A DNA stretch of 64,000 nt. It comes from Panax quinquefolius. Lineage: Eukaryota > Streptophyta > Magnoliopsida > Apiales > Araliaceae. Under the pieces are notes generated by a model. The model saw nothing but the letters and a program-made list of their open reading frames with translations, was not told where the DNA came from and made no database searches. Positions 1 through 12,462 of the stretch are shown piece by piece (the first letter of the stretch is position 1; the number at the start of each line of letters is the position of its first letter). The stretch is taken from NCBI GenBank assembly GCA_020205615.1, contig CM035170.1, forward strand, positions 33,852,123-33,916,122, in the 5' to 3' direction. A program made the position numbers and the translations under genes.

Positions 1-189
1 ACTATGGCAAAATTTTTCAAAATGTAGGCATTGGGTAGTCATGCATTTTAACTCTATTGTATGTTAAAGTAAATGCATGCATGCATATAGTCATAAAATT
101 CATTCTAGAAAGCTCGGGTAAGGAAATACCACACCTTTACGAGGTGATTTGGAGACTTGTTGTCGGATATTATGGATCCGGATCGGTGA

Positions 190-2110
190 GTAGTTCTATG
201 GGACCACTTACGGTATCTGGAGGAGGGCTTACGAAGTGCCTCGACCCAGATTACTGTCGGATGAGCTAAATCGATTGGTGGAGGCCGTGATTACGTCGGT
301 CGATTTGATGTGCGGGGCGTTGAGGATGAGGGCGAGGATGAGGATATTACGATTGAGGATCCGCTCTCTTTACACACATGTTCCCGTAGGGAGCTCCCTT
401 ATATTTAGGTGGCAAACCAGAGCTTACGGGTGATTTGAGCGGACATCCCTCGATGTATTTGCATGCTTACGAGGTATGGCGTTAGATCTTGATCTTCCTT
501 CTTTCTATTGATGAGGAGTAAAGGGTTTACGATGTTGATCTGCATTTCATGCGGGTTCCGGCTTCACACTGTCCTCGAGGGAATTGGTTTAGTATACACT
601 CCATGTATCAGGCTCTTCATCCTGATTACTGAGCGGTAGTGCATGATTGGGGATTCGGGGCATTCTTCTCCATCCTTCCCGTCGTTGTCCACAGGGTTAT
701 CTCGGGGCATTATCGGCGATGGTTTCATCGAGACTCGGTCACTCCATCTCTCTTTGGATTGTGAGGTGATGATGGCCTTAGATGGATTGGCGATTTATCA
801 CGGTATGGAGTTTGGAGGGGCGAGTGCCTTGCATGGCGAATATTACCCTACTGCCGTCGGATCCTTGTTAGGAGTTTGGCGGAGGCGCTCGAAGGCGGGG
901 CTGTCGTTCGGGTCCTTTGGCGTAGATCTTATAAGCGGGCTTTTGAGTGAGCCCATGCACGATGATGTCGAGTCGGGGATCGCATTCTTGGCGATTGTTC
1001 TGATGATCATTAGAGGTGCTTCATAGCGAGATAACTCTTCTCTGGTGTCATTCGCTTTGATCGGTGCCACCACGTTATGGGACCGTATTGGAGAGTATGA
1101 TTGGGGTTCTATACCTTTGCCTATTTCCTCAGGGGCATGCGTGTGCGCTCTCATGAGTTTTGCGAGGCTTGGCTAGACTTCTACCCATTTTTCTTTGGTG
1201 AGTATTTCTCTTGTCATTTCCATTTATAGGTTAAGAGTGTTTCTTGATCGCGGATGTTTTGCCATTGTGTTGGCGGTTTTGGGCTATGAGAGGCTCCCAT
1301 GCTTGCATCTGTGAGTGTGTTAGGTTTAGATACCTATCCACGAGGGATGACGATGGCATCATTCCATTTGCGGAGGTCCCCTGTGTTGAGGGTTTCACTC
1401 TTTGCCAGTATCATTTGGAGTTGTTGACGGTGATACCATCACATGGATTCCCTATTTTAGGGAACACTTGACCATCGGTTTTGAGGATGGATACCCATTT
1501 GGAGTCGAGTATGTGATTTCCACCGGAGTTCCTCTCTTCACGGATGGAGGGTGGGAGCTCTATTTAGGGAAGCGTGCTATTAGGAGCACCACGGGGGGAG
1601 ATTTGTATCGATCTTGCCTCTGTCGGCGTCGTTGGCACATATCGCGATCACCCGTCATTGATATCCCATTGTTGGGGTTGATGGTTTTGCATTATCGGAG
1701 GTCCTTGTACTCGGGAGAGCGTTCGGCGTTGGTGGTTCCCTCGTACTATGGAGCCCGATCCGCGCCACACGGTTTATGGGGATATGGTTTCGGGATCCGT
1801 GATGATGATGGATTGGATAGCTTGTGTCAGAGATCCGACTCATATGACACAGATTGATAGTTTGACGGCGGTTGGACCCGACACATATATTTATCCGGCA
1901 TTTGGGGAGAGAGATCCGTGAGGCGACTCGTTTTGATCCTTCGGCTCGGTATTTGGCCCCTCGGATGACCCATTCGGTTTTTCGGGTGAGATCCTCCTCT
2001 ATATAGGCGACATCCTGTTGATAGAGATCCGGTGACTCGGGAGGAGTTACATCGGTGGGGCGGATTGATGATGTAGATATTGACACCATTGTCTTCTTCG
2101 ATGTGTATTC
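190..2110 (+). pseudogene. Plant mobile domain-like accessory ORF (antisense to the Tat element), decayed
   Basis: No intact frame exists, but plus-strand translations resemble the plant mobile domain (PMD, aminotransferase-like/MAIN-like) in order. An acidic stretch (DEGEDED) lies near 330. A GFGAFFSI block is at about 655-680. A segment resembling the 'fhl..gE..vtl.D...l.GL...G' core is at 730-830. A DRIGEYDWGS block at about 1,080-1,115 matches the conserved 'd.i..YdWG.a.L' PMD motif and is followed by an EFCEAWLDFYPFF-like stretch. WIPYF at about 1,450 matches the late 'W.PY' motif. PMD proteins are known in plant transposons and as cellular proteins such as MAIN. The position, downstream of Tat integrase and in opposite orientation, matches the accessory ORFs reported for Tat elements. 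Alternative: an unrelated PMD transposon remnant. Confidence 0.5.
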
Positions 2111-4250
2111 TCGTTATATCTTTTGATAGGCCTCTCATTAGATATTGGGTGGTTGTACCCCCATTCTCGCTATATCTTTTGATAGGCCTCTGTTTAGTAG
2201 TAGGCGTCTGTGCCCCATTTCCCTGTATTTGTAGCTGTACAGAGATGATGTTTTAGATGTTGATATACTTAGGAATGTATGCACAGTTTTTTCATTCCCT
2301 ATATCATATTGCCATCTATTATCTGCTATGCATGTATCATGTTATGCATATGTATGTATGTCCAGAGATATTTGGCATTGACCCTGGATGGTCTTATGAC
2401 ACTGCCCGTCTGAGATGTCTTCTTTGACAGTTAGCCGTATTGATCATACCCCACCATCATTGGTGGCATCGGGTATGCGATCGTGGTATGATAGCATGTC
2501 ACCATCGACGAGGTGACTAGTAGATCATTTCTTTGCGACATACCATGACCTTATTGATGTTTGAGGTTCCATGAGGGTTTGTGGATGGCATCTTTAGAGC
2601 ATTGGGTATCGGATAGGCAAGTTTTTCGATTTGGGACCCATGAGTTGACTCTACTACGGAGGTATATACACGATTGAGCGATCTTTGCCATTTAGGCGGA
2701 CCTTGCGTGCATATGGCTTTGGGAGACATGAGTCGAGCGGTTCATGACTCTCTTTGGATTGCGATGCTTGAGTGGTGCGAGGATGAGCTTACATCGAGCC
2801 ACGTTATATCGGCATTTTTACATTTGATGATTTGGCTCGAGGATAGTTATTCACGACATTAGGGGGATTTCACGCGCATCGGAGGATCATTGGCGTTTAG
2901 CGGGGTTGATGTCTTCTTTGTTATGCGTCTTTGTCGTATGTCTATATGCCACGGTACATGGATGAGATAGACATTGGTGTCATCATGGCGGTGAGAGAGC
3001 TCTCGGGGAGGTCGTACCATTATACAGATGATCATAGCGAGAGACCTGCGGTCGACATCTTCTTCTTTGCACTTATCCGATAGGAGTGTTCACGGGTAGT
3101 TCGGTCATGCTATATGTGTGGTTTATGTCCCACTTGAGACCGATTGGCACTCTTAGATGGCATGGGTATTGGTTAACCCATGATATAGCCATGTCATACT
3201 CCTTTCAGCCATCGGAGTGTATATATGCTATGTCTTGGTCCACATTTTTGGCGGATATCAGAGATCCATTTGTCATATTATTGGTGTTGGGGCTTAGCTC
3301 ACCATCTGACTTTATTACTCATGCTCCGGGCATGGACTACCTCCCTACATTTGGTTTGAGGCGTGACTACTTATATCACCCATTGGCCGTGATGTCATGA
3401 TTTGACCGGTTTTAGGATTTTCATCCTTCGAGAGGCGATAGGTCGACGTTGACTTCTCGATATCTTTCGTGAGAGGGCCCGATCCGTGTGTGTGTATGCT
3501 TGTTGGGATCGGCGTGAGATAGCTGATTTTTCCATTAGTCATCGAGGTTGTTCTGCAGAGTATTTCACATAGATGGAGACATAAATTTTATCGATTTTGC
3601 GGTAGTATCCACGATCTGGGATAGTGAGTCAGATGATGTAGAGCCCATGGAGGACATCGATTCCCACATCGAGGAGGAGCCATTCTTTGGGTGCCGGCAT
3701 TTCCTCTAGATTCTCCGAGTACCGATCTTGTTGTGATTTGATTTTCAACACGAGTACCTTGAGCGAGTCTTCATCGATGACCTTGAGAGAGATCGGGCTC
3801 GATCTTTGATGTTGGTTGCCCTTGATGGGAGAGAGTGACTCTATTAGAGAGAGGCGAGGCATTAGCTCGCGAGAGATATCATTTGTTGTTGGCGGGATGA
3901 GGCTAGATCGGCCGAAGATGTAGTGATAGTTAAGCGGGATAGTGCTATATCTTGCCGGGATGTAGCCAAATCATGAGATAATCTTGCGGTGAGGTCCCTT
4001 ACCACTGGCATGATCGCGAGAGATGAGGCGCTTACATTGATGAGCATATGGTCACCATGCGGATGGCTCAAGATCTGTTGGGTCGTGTGGATATTCTCGT
4101 CTGAGGAGACCACTGACCGCCTCCTTCTTACGAGAGGGGCGCCATGTTGGGCTTGTTAGCTCGCATATACCACGACTTGTAGATGAGCTTGTATTTTCCT
4201 GCATGAGACTAGCTTAGCCATTTTTGTCATATCTGATTTACATTGTATAT
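2111..4250 (+). other. Decayed continuation of the plus-strand accessory ORF region
   Basis: Several plus-strand open stretches (2,674-2,862; 3,086-3,400) break up quickly. The last part (about 3,640-4,120) gives charged, Arg/Asp/Glu-rich fragments such as DDLERDRARS and RDEARSAEDVV, suggesting a coiled-coil C-terminal tail. I recognise no enzyme motif. A direct repeat containing 'tatatcttttgataggcctct' lies at about 2,114-2,137 and 2,170-2,193. It may be the C-terminal half of the same accessory protein or its 3' flank. Confidence 0.3.
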
Positions 4251-5290
4251 ATCAAACACATTATATATATAGCGAGGAAATATATTTTGGATCACTTCCC
4301 TTTTAGATATGCTTTGCTACTTGCTTGATATTTTTCTTTGCTTGAGGGGCTTGCGATCTTGATGTAATACGAATTCCTCTCTGGGTGGATGGACATTGAG
4401 TTGTCTCTGGATAATTCGAGAATGGATCATCGATCTGTATGTATCCTACCATCTTTGGTGTCTTGGGATTTGGTTTATGTATGGAAATGTGAGAGAGAGG
4501 TGTGGCTTTCCTCTCTGAGATTGATGCGCACCACGGATGGTGCTTGATACTTCTATTTAGGAGAAGCCTAGTTAATTCCATCTCTTATGGATTGGTGTTG
4601 CTCTTCAAGGTATGATCGCATGACTTAGATGGTCGTAGAATCTCTCTATTTGGGAGGAGTTAGGGTAATTCCATCCCTTTAGTGCGAAGCCGAATGAAAT
4701 GTAGTGGATTGAAAGATGATCCCGAGTACCAATTGACAATGGTTTGTTTTTTGGTAGGGGTGAGACCACACCATGAATGGTTGCCTACGTACTCTATTGA
4801 AGAGGAGATCGGTCTGCGTAGTTTGAACTTTGGTGTAAGAGGTTGATATTTGTTGTATATGGCGAGAAATGGTGTAGGAATTTTTGTTGTTTTTTTTTGT
4901 AAGGAGAAAGGGTAGAAATGTTTTTTGTTTTTTTGTTTTATTACGATGGGCCATATGAAATGGTTGCCTCGTACTCTATTGAAGAGGAGATCGGTCGGCG
5001 TAGTTTCGCCCGGAGGTGAGTGAAAAGCGTGATCCCATATGCGGGTCAGTGCGGGGAGGAGAAAGTTTAATCTAGGTTGAGGATAAAGCTGCGGGTAGGA
5101 GAAGTTTGATCCCATGTATGGGTATGACTGTAAAGCCTTGAGAGGTTCAATCCAGTAGTGGGATGACCTAAGTCGTAGGAGGAGCAGAGAGAAAGCGGTC
5201 TTTGGCTTGAAAAGTATATTTTCCACGAGGGGTGAAGTGTGGAAGAGTTGTATGTGGTAAAGGGTTAAAGAAGCGGAATTTGGTGATCGA
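4251..5290 (-). other. Tat 3' untranslated region downstream of integrase
   Basis: This stretch separates the end of the integrase-like coding sequence from the antisense accessory ORF. On the minus strand it is C/T-rich and has no recognisable domain; open frames here (4,660-5,301) are low-complexity. It contains a clear direct duplication (separate entry). Confidence 0.4.
4781..5005. repeat. Direct duplication of about 45 bp in the Tat 3' region
   Basis: The segment at about 4,781-4,826 (gttgcctacgtactctattg then gaagaggagatcggtc) recurs at about 4,962-5,005 with only small differences. Between the copies lie a poly-T/poly-A-rich stretch and the start of a second 'aggagaaagttt'-type unit. 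Confidence 0.8.
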
Positions 5291-6600
5291 TGGTCCAACA
5301 CGGGATGTTTGCTTGATGGTCACTTGAGGACATAGTACCATTTCACGGCGTCGAATTGATGAGTTGTGGAAATTCATCGCCGTCCATTTCTTGCAATCTG
5401 AGAGCGCCCTCTGTCGATACTTCCTTGACAACAAATGGGCCTTCCAGTTAGGGGCGAATTTTTCCTTAGATTGATCTTGGTTGTCGATGATCTTCTTCAA
5501 AACCAAGTCGTGTTGTTTTAAGCTGCCGTGGCAGACTTTTTTTGTTGTAGGATCTGGCGATCCTTTGTTGATATAGCTTGACCATGGAAGATATATGCGG
5601 TTCTTTTTATGTCTATTAGAGACAATTGGTGATACATCTTGTACCCATTGGTCTTCATCCGGTGGCGTCTATCGACACTCTGAGGATTCCATTTCAACTT
5701 CTATGGGAACCTTTGCTTCCATCCCATAGGTTAATCGCGTGGGGGTTGCCCGGTGGAAGTCGCATTGAGGTTACGTAGGCTAACGAGTAAGAGGAAATAA
5801 AGTCGGGCCATTCTTTGTGGTTGGCGGACATCTTTTGCATAATCTTCTTGATGTTTTTGTTAGCTGCTTCAACAACACCATTCATCTTCGGACGATAGAT
5901 GACGGAGTTAAGATGTTTGATGTGGAATTTCTTGCATAATTCCTCCATCATTTTGTTGTTGAGGTTCTTAGCATTGTCGACCTGATCACCTCTGGTTGTC
6001 ATATCGACAAACGACATTGTTTACGATGAAAGCAATGATGACTTCTTTAGTAACCCTAGGGAAAGAGGCTGCCTCTAACCACTTGGTGAAGTAGTCGATC
6101 ATGGTGAAGATAAATCGATGTCCATTCTTGGCTTTAGGCTCGATGGGCTAGATAGCGTCCATTCCCCACATTGAGAAGGGCGAGGTGAACTCGTATTGTG
6201 GAGTTCCCGTGGAGGGCGTGTATAGCATTCCCATGAATCATGCAGCGATAGCATCTCTAGCGTGGTCATTGCAATCGACTTTGAGAGATAGCGATAATGT
6301 CACATCTGAGGACTTTCTTGACAAGGAGAGGGCCACTTTCGTGGGGGCCACAGACTCCACCATGGATTTCATCCATAAGCCTTTGGGCTTGATCTTTGTC
6401 TAAACATCGAGGAGACCTAGTCTCGCATCTCTCTTTAGAAGCGCATCTCCACTCGGGTAGAATTTCATAGCAAGTCGATGGATCCGCCTTTTCTCGGTCG
6501 GGCTTCGCTTCGGTGGGTGTAGATCCATCTCGTAGATATTCCTTGATATCTTGATACCAAGGATGTTGGATGGGAGGTAGCTCATCGATACTTCTCAACG
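5168..6600 (-). pseudogene. Tat integrase (H2C2, DDE core, C-terminal part), broken
   Basis: Reading right to left, RCLDKDQAQRLMDEIHGGVC at about 6,390-6,340 matches the Tat H2C2 region. FTMIDYFTKW at about 6,110-6,081 carries the first catalytic Asp. The ORF at 5,694-6,017 contains DNAKNLNNKMMEELCKKF (second Asp) and NGVVEAANKNIKKI (catalytic Glu), followed by YRP/SLAYVTS-like core sequence. The ORF at 5,168-5,506 has LVLKKIIDNQDQSKEKFAPNW, the C-terminal domain that follows the core in this lineage. Pieces lie in different frames with stops between them, so no full integrase can be made. The three catalytic residues are still visible. Confidence 0.85.
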
Positions 6601-7130
6601 TAATTCCCATATTTGGGGCCTTGTGTGAGAAATTGTGACGCTTGGCAAGTGTTCCTTATCGATATCTATGAATTAAGGAGGCCAAAGTTGCTAATAGCGT
6701 CGCAAAGTCATTCTATTACGAGGAATGTGTAGAAAGGAGATTTCTTGAACTCAAAACCATCTGTAAAACTTCTTGATGGTAAGGCGACAAATGTAGTTCC
6801 TTGGTTTGATAGATTCCGGTGGATTGTCGATTACAACTCACGAATCTCTAAAAGGCGAGTTAGCACTTTGATGCCCGTTGAGCGGGCAAGTTTTAGCCCC
6901 ATGAGGCGACCTTCATATTTAAATTTGTGTTGTTGGTCTTTGACAAAGCGTAATTTGGTGACGGGATCTGCTCCCGTGCGAGATACTAGAAGCTGCTCCG
7001 GCTCGAGAACCTTCCATATTAATGAGCTCCATCAAAATACATCTTCCATGATTGGCGCGTATCGTCTTGATGGTGTTCTTTGAACTATCATTACTCCTTC
7101 ATGCCGGGGAAATATGTTTCAAGGGTTTGA
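6601..7130 (-). pseudogene. Second (archaeal-type) RNase H domain of the Tat polyprotein, degenerate
   Basis: The minus-strand translation at about 7,060-6,930 gives MELINMEGSRAGAASSISHG-like text. It lines up with the 'YFDGA.N..G.GAG.VLISP.G' start of the extra RNase H domain that Tat elements carry between RNase H and integrase. Downstream sequence to about 6,740 continues with the spacing of that domain but is heavily frameshifted. Assignment is by motif order and location, not by a complete fold. Confidence 0.5.
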
Positions 7131-8600
7131 AATCCCACGAAGGTGCGGCGACCCGAGTTGATCCGTAATTCCTTGACCTTTGATGGACTTTTGAGTCACA
7201 TATCGATGTCAAATTGTTGTAGGATCATTTGCCATCTGGACGGACCGAGCAATTTAACATGGGTTTATTGAACACGTATTTGAGAGGATCACGCGGGATA
7301 TGAGATGGGTTGTGTGACCATGGAGGTAATGTTGTAACCTCATGGAAGCCCATGCTAAAAGCAACAAGTCTTCTCAATCGAGTGTACTTGTGTTCACTTC
7401 TTCTTTGAATCTTTTCTTTGAGGTAATAGATAGCTCGTTCTTGGCCTCTATCGTCTTTTGTCTCGACATCGACCCATGGCATTATCACTTATGGAAAGAT
7501 ACATGAGCAGGGGAACATCATCCACAGGTGGTACCAACACGGGAGCTTTGACTCATTTGTTTCTTGATTGTGAGGAAGGCATTTTGACACTCATCATTCC
7601 ATTTCATGGAGGAGTTCTTCCTTAATAGCTTGAAGATTGGCTCTCACGAGGTTCTTTGTGAGTTGAGAGATAAAACCGCTAATGAAGTTGATTCTTCCCA
7701 AAATCCCCGTATTTCCTTTTCTATCGAGGAATGGGCATTTCCGTGATGGCTTTGGATTTTGGCGAGGATCGACTCAATCCCTTTGTGGCTGACTAGAAAT
7801 CCTAGCAACTTGCACGATTTAATGCCAAAGGCGCATTTATTTGGATTCAACTTCAAGTTGTACTTACATGACTGTTGAACAACTTTTGAGATGGTACAGA
7901 TGGTCATCCTCCTTCCGGGACTTGACAATGATGTCATCCACGTAGATCTCGATCTCTTTGTGCATTAAGTCGTGGAAAAAGAGCCATCATAGCTTCGTTG
8001 ATAGGTGGCTCGGCATTGATGAGGCGAATGACAACCGTATATAACAAAAAGGTTCCCCAGGCGTGATGAAAGCGGTTTTCTCACGATCTTCCTCAACAAC
8101 CATGATCGATGATATCCTGAAAGCAATCAACAAAAGAGTACATATCGTATTTATGTGATATTGTCGATAAGAATGTGGATAAATGGCACGGAAAGCTATC
8201 TTTTAAGCAAGCTTTGTTCAAGTCCGGTAATCCACGCAAACTCGCACCTTCCCCTCGGGTTTAGGCACGGGCACAATGTTGGATATCCACTCGGGATATG
8301 TGGACACCATGATGATGCCGACTTGAAATTGTTTCACAATTTCTTCTTTTACCTTTAAACTCCACTCGGGGTTTCAATCGCTTTGAGCTTTTGCTTGGTG
8401 GCTTAAATCCCTCTTTAATGGGAAGGCGATGAAGGACAATGTCGATTGGACAAACCCACCATGTCTTCATGAGACCATGCAAACACATCCACGGAATTGG
8501 GTTAATAAGCGTAACCATGTTATTCCTTTGGTTTGGGGTAAAGGTGCGAACCAATCTGGATTAACTTAGGGCTTTCTAAGGTTCCGAGATTGAAAGAAGT
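7131..8600 (-). pseudogene. Tat reverse transcriptase and RNase H, broken
   Basis: The RT part starts near 8,550. DIVLHRLPIKEGFKP (in 8,261-8,554) matches the segment before the palm. Next comes a 'YPxWISNIVPVPKP' equivalent at about 8,300-8,250, then KYDMYSFVDCF at about 8,150-8,120. The catalytic YVDD is at 7,944-7,933 within EIEIYVDDIIVKSRKEDD. The ORF at 7,644-7,937 continues with CKYNLKLNPNKCAFG and KLLGFLVSHKGIE, as in active RTs. RNase H follows: a VPLLMYLSISDNAMG equivalent at about 7,530-7,485, then QERAIYYLKEKIQ and DPLKYVFNKPML in 7,225-7,488. Frameshifts separate the blocks. Confidence 0.85.
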
Positions 8601-9800
8601 GGTTTGATCGAGGTTGGGTTTAGGTTTGTCTTTGACCCATTCTTGAATTTACGGAGGCACCTCAATGTCATCATGTATTTCCATCAAGGTGAATTCATCT
8701 CTACATCAAAAAGTCTGATCCTTGTGGAGAAGAGGCCGTGTGTCAAGCAAATCTGATGCACATCTAAATTTAGGGTCTGAAACAAAATATGCTTTCACTT
8801 AGTATATATGAAATGTTTTGATCATACACGGTGTTAGCATATCTTGACAAAATAAAGCGCTAATCTGTTGTATAGAAAAGTAGCGGTTATTATATCTCTG
8901 AGCGAGAAAGAGTTTACGCTGTTTTTTACCCTGACGACCCGATGAAAGGAGTGTTGTTCCAATTAGCGAGGAGGCAAAGTCAAGGTGGAACTGCAGTGAT
9001 GGAGGGATTGTCATCATCCTCCGTATTCGAATGATGGCCATTACGTGCAGGCAATCATAAATGCAGGGTGTATCTCATTGGTATGTTCATCATGAGCGAT
9101 GATGCGTATACGACATCATTCGGATGACGTCTTGCTTGATTCTTCGTTCCTCCTCTTCCCTTGTAGGATTTGGAACAAAGACTTCTTTCTCCTTCAGAGC
9201 TGCAAGGGAAATAACATAGCCATTACATTTATTTGGCACCTTCTGAGGAGGTTGTGCGGACTCGAGTTTGAAAGGCGAAGATAAGCGCGCATGGTTGAAA
9301 GGTGAAGGAATCTGGCGATGCTTATGAGGATTCTATGACTAGAAGCTGGCGAGAATAGCCTAGTCCAATTTGTTCTAGTTTGCTGCAGTTAATTAAATTG
9401 GGTACTTGATACCTGGCGATCTTCTTGACCCTTGTCCGCTTTTATGACCTAATGACATCATTTCTTGAGTAGCCGACATTACCTCGGCCAGAAATCTTGG
9501 GTTCGGAAATGGCGTTCCAATAAGCATGGTATTGGGTTTGCTTACTTCCAAGGCATGAAAGCTGAGTGGTTCAACATCTTCATTGGCATTGATGAATGGC
9601 ATGTCCCCGTGTTGAGGACACTCTGGTTTAGCGTTGACCGTGACTAGGCTATTGTTGATAATGTATTTCAATTGTTGATGAAGAGTGGAGGGCGCTTGAC
9701 CGTATGGATCAATGGTCGTCCCAAGAGCAGGTTGTATCCGAATCTATCTTGAGTACATGGAAAGATCGCGAGAATGTGTTGGGACCAATTTCGATTGGCG
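8601..9800 (-). pseudogene. Tat polyprotein segment between protease and RT
   Basis: The ORF at 9,393-9,671 reads MKYIINNSLVTVNAKPE and later VEPLSFHALEV. This fits the Tat linker after protease, typically 'HQK.KF...L..I.GEED....' then 'F.ALE'. The remainder (8,600-9,390) has only short open pieces and no domain I can name. Frame breaks occur every few hundred bases. Confidence 0.55.
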
Positions 9801-9802
9801 AT

Positions 9803-10048
9803 TCAATTACTCGGCCAAGAATTTCGGTGGGCTCCATCAAAAGCTTTGATGACGGTATGGCTACTCCGGAGTCGGTTGAGAGTGATATTCATCTTCACCA
9901 AGGTAGCGTATGGACATATATTTAGAGATGAACCTCCATCTATCAAGACTCCAGCTAGCATGTATCCAGAGGACAAGACCGTAATGTGCAACGACTTGTA
10001 ATGACCGGTACCCTCGGGCGATATGTCATCATCAGTAAAGGATATCAC
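9803..10048 (-). pseudogene. Tat aspartic protease, fragment
   Basis: The 81-residue frame begins with the DDDISPEGTGHYKSLHI-like block that precedes the active site in Tat proteases. It then shows GVLIDGGSSLNICPYATL, in which D-G-G-S-S stands for the D-N/T-G-S/A-S catalytic loop (the usual D-N-G-S-S has N changed to G). FDGAHR near the end matches the 'AFDG.RR' region. The frame is lost downstream in the 9.4-9.8 kb linker. It overlaps the end of the gag-like frame in another phase. Confidence 0.75.
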
Positions 10049-10775
10049 ATTGTTGTTGAAAATGTGATCAACCAGATGTTGAAATTTTTTGTATCGGTGA
10101 TGTTGGTAGATGAGGCTTCTTCTAAAACCTTCAATGAAGATCTTAGGTGATTCTTGGAAGTTAGGACCAAGTCCAAAATTGATATTTGTTGTGGAGCTTC
10201 TTTTAAGCTTAAAACCACCTTGGCTTTATTATGACCCATAGTGCGGAGGAATTTTTCAATCTTCTCCATGGGTATTTTCCCCTTTGATTTGATGTTAGGC
10301 TTCATCACCTGTTGGGGAAGATACAGTGGATTTTCCTTCGACACTGTAGCAGTTGTATGTGAGGTGGATCCTTCACCTTCTCCATAATTCCACAGAACTT
10401 TGCACAAGCTAACAATAGGATATTGTGCTCTGCACGACAAGTTGATTGGCTCGGGAGCGGCCACTTTCAAAGGATTGTTGCTTCCCTTGAGTTGAATTGT
10501 TGGCATTGTGAGTGATTTGTTAGCCCCATCAGTTTCAGTGGATATGACTGCTACAACACTCTTCCACTTAGTAGGACATGTATTCTCACTTGCACGTAAC
10601 ACAGTATCATCGTCCGCTAGGTGCAGGACACCACTGTTAATTAGATTTTGGATGAGGTGGCGGAGTGCCCAACATTATTCTATGTTGTGACCGCGAGAAT
10701 GGGAGTGATATTGACATACTCCATCAGAATTATACCGTCCTGAATGGGGGTTGATTGGAGGTAGAAGGGAACTGA
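10045..10775 (-). pseudogene. Tat gag, C-terminal part with CCHC-like segment
   Basis: From 10,775 leftward one frame reads LPPINPHSGRYNSDGVCQYH then SHSRGHNIE and, a little further, LRHLIQNLINSGVLHL. This is the C-x2-H...GH..e.C-type zinc-binding end of Tat gag followed by the helix that ends 'LI..G.L'. The 185-residue frame at 10,045-10,602 follows, with no recognised domain beyond a basic, lysine-rich spacer. Its upstream half is at 24,078-25,087, separated by the D'/A insertion that starts at 10,776. Confidence 0.7.
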
Positions 10776-11019
10776 TGTGACAACCCGAGAATTTAAAATT
10801 TTTTAAAAATTTTTATTAATTGATTTAAGGTTCAATATTAGAACCAAGACAGAAAATAAGTGTATGCGTTTGATATTTTGAAGATAGAATTTTGAGGATT
10901 TCAAAATTCTGTTAAGGATTTAAGTGAATTATTCAGGATTAAGAGAATACGTGAATATGTTCTGTGTATATGTGTACAATATGTGGTTAAGGGTCAAGGG
11001 TTGACCAGATAAATGATAT

Positions 11020-11760
11020 CTGTAACAAACCCTAAGTATATATTAAGAACTTTAACGTTCGGTTAGAAAACCCGAGCGATTAATAAGAAACCCTAGAAAC
11101 CGGTTCTAGAAACCTAATTTCAGTTTCGGGAATCTGAAACCCTAATTCGGGAATTTAAAACCCTAATCTGGGAACTTAAAGGATAATTATAACTCTTAAG
11201 TGATATTAATTATAATGTTAATTAGGGTAAAGCTTAATTATTTATTAAACCCTAATTTTAAATTTATTAAACCCTAATTTATGGATTGAAACCCTAATTT
11301 ATAATTAGAAAAAAAACCTAAGTGTTAACTTATTAATACTTTTAATGTTAATTAGAAAATATTAATTCTAATTTTCAAGTTATAGTAATTAGAAAATTCT
11401 AATCTAATTACGAAATCTAATTTTTAAATTAGAAATTATTTTCTATTAGAAACCCTAATTCGTGGGTTATAAACCCTAATGACCATTTTGACCCTAATTG
11501 CTAAATTAGCAATTTTAATTAGGATATATTAATCCTAATTAGCAAAGATTGAAATATTGATTAAGAAAATTTAATATAATTCAAAAATTCTAATGATAAT
11601 TTAGAAATATTAATTTTCGATTTTTAAAACCGAAATTCGAAAATCTTAGAAACTAAATTGCAAATTAAGGGTTAAACCCTAAACCCTAAAATGGTTCAAA
11701 CCCTAAACCTAAATTTTCTAAACCCTAAACCCCATCCAAACCCTAAACCCTAAGGGTTTG
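11020..11760 (+). repeat. Cluster of telomere-like AAACCCTAA motifs in D' U3
   Basis: More than a dozen copies of AAACCCTAA or near variants lie here, ending in short tandem runs (aaaccctaaaccctaa) at about 11,670-11,755. They are interspersed with AT-rich sequence rather than forming a telomere array. They lie upstream of a possible TATA region near 11,890 and the CT-rich leader at 11,955-12,020, so they sit in the presumed U3 promoter part. Confidence 0.8.
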
Positions 11761-12462
11761 GCTAATTGACAAGAATGTCATTAATTTTATATGCGAAAAG
11801 ACTAAAATGCCCTTAGTGCATTATTGTGACTTAACTTGCAAGAGTTGATTTAGTGTAGTGGTTGGACCAAACCTAGCCCTAGCTCATGACTTTTATATCT
11901 AGCAATCTCAGCCAGTTTGACAGCCCATTACATTGCATTATTGCATTTTTTAGATATTAGAGAGAGAGAGAAAGGCTACTTGATTTTTCATTCTCTCCAA
12001 CCCTTTCTCTCTCTAAAAATTCGGAAATGGGGAATGTGAGAGAGTGTTAAGATAAGCCAAGAACACTTCATTGCTAGCCTAGATCAGATCACTATGACCA
12101 GAATCAAAAATCAAAGCTCAAAAGGTATAAGAACCCTAAATTTTGAAATCTCTTGATTTTATGTTTGATGTTGTAATTGATTGTTTAAAGTTGTGTTAGA
12201 AGGTGTCTATAAGTGATCTGGGTTGATAGATCAAGGATCCATATCATGTAGATGCACGAAATCAAGATTTTTGAAACTGACTTAGAACCCTAAAAAGGCC
12301 GCCTGACAAGCAAATGTCAGTGGTCATAGATCTCTTTCTGTTTTTGATTTTTCTTGTTTTATGTTATAAATATGTTCTTTGTCATGAGGACTATGATCTA
12401 CAACAAGAAGGCCAGATCCTTAGTATATTAAGAGATACTGATGGTCAAACCGCGTTCGTATT

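Noticed and set aside
643..1154. Overlapping minus-strand frame 843-1,154 as the coding strand
   Set aside because: The PMD-like motifs are on the plus strand; the minus frame has no recognisable content.
11640..11760. Interstitial telomere array or chromosome end
   Set aside because: Motifs are short, interrupted and repeated in three copies of one LTR family, so they are LTR content.
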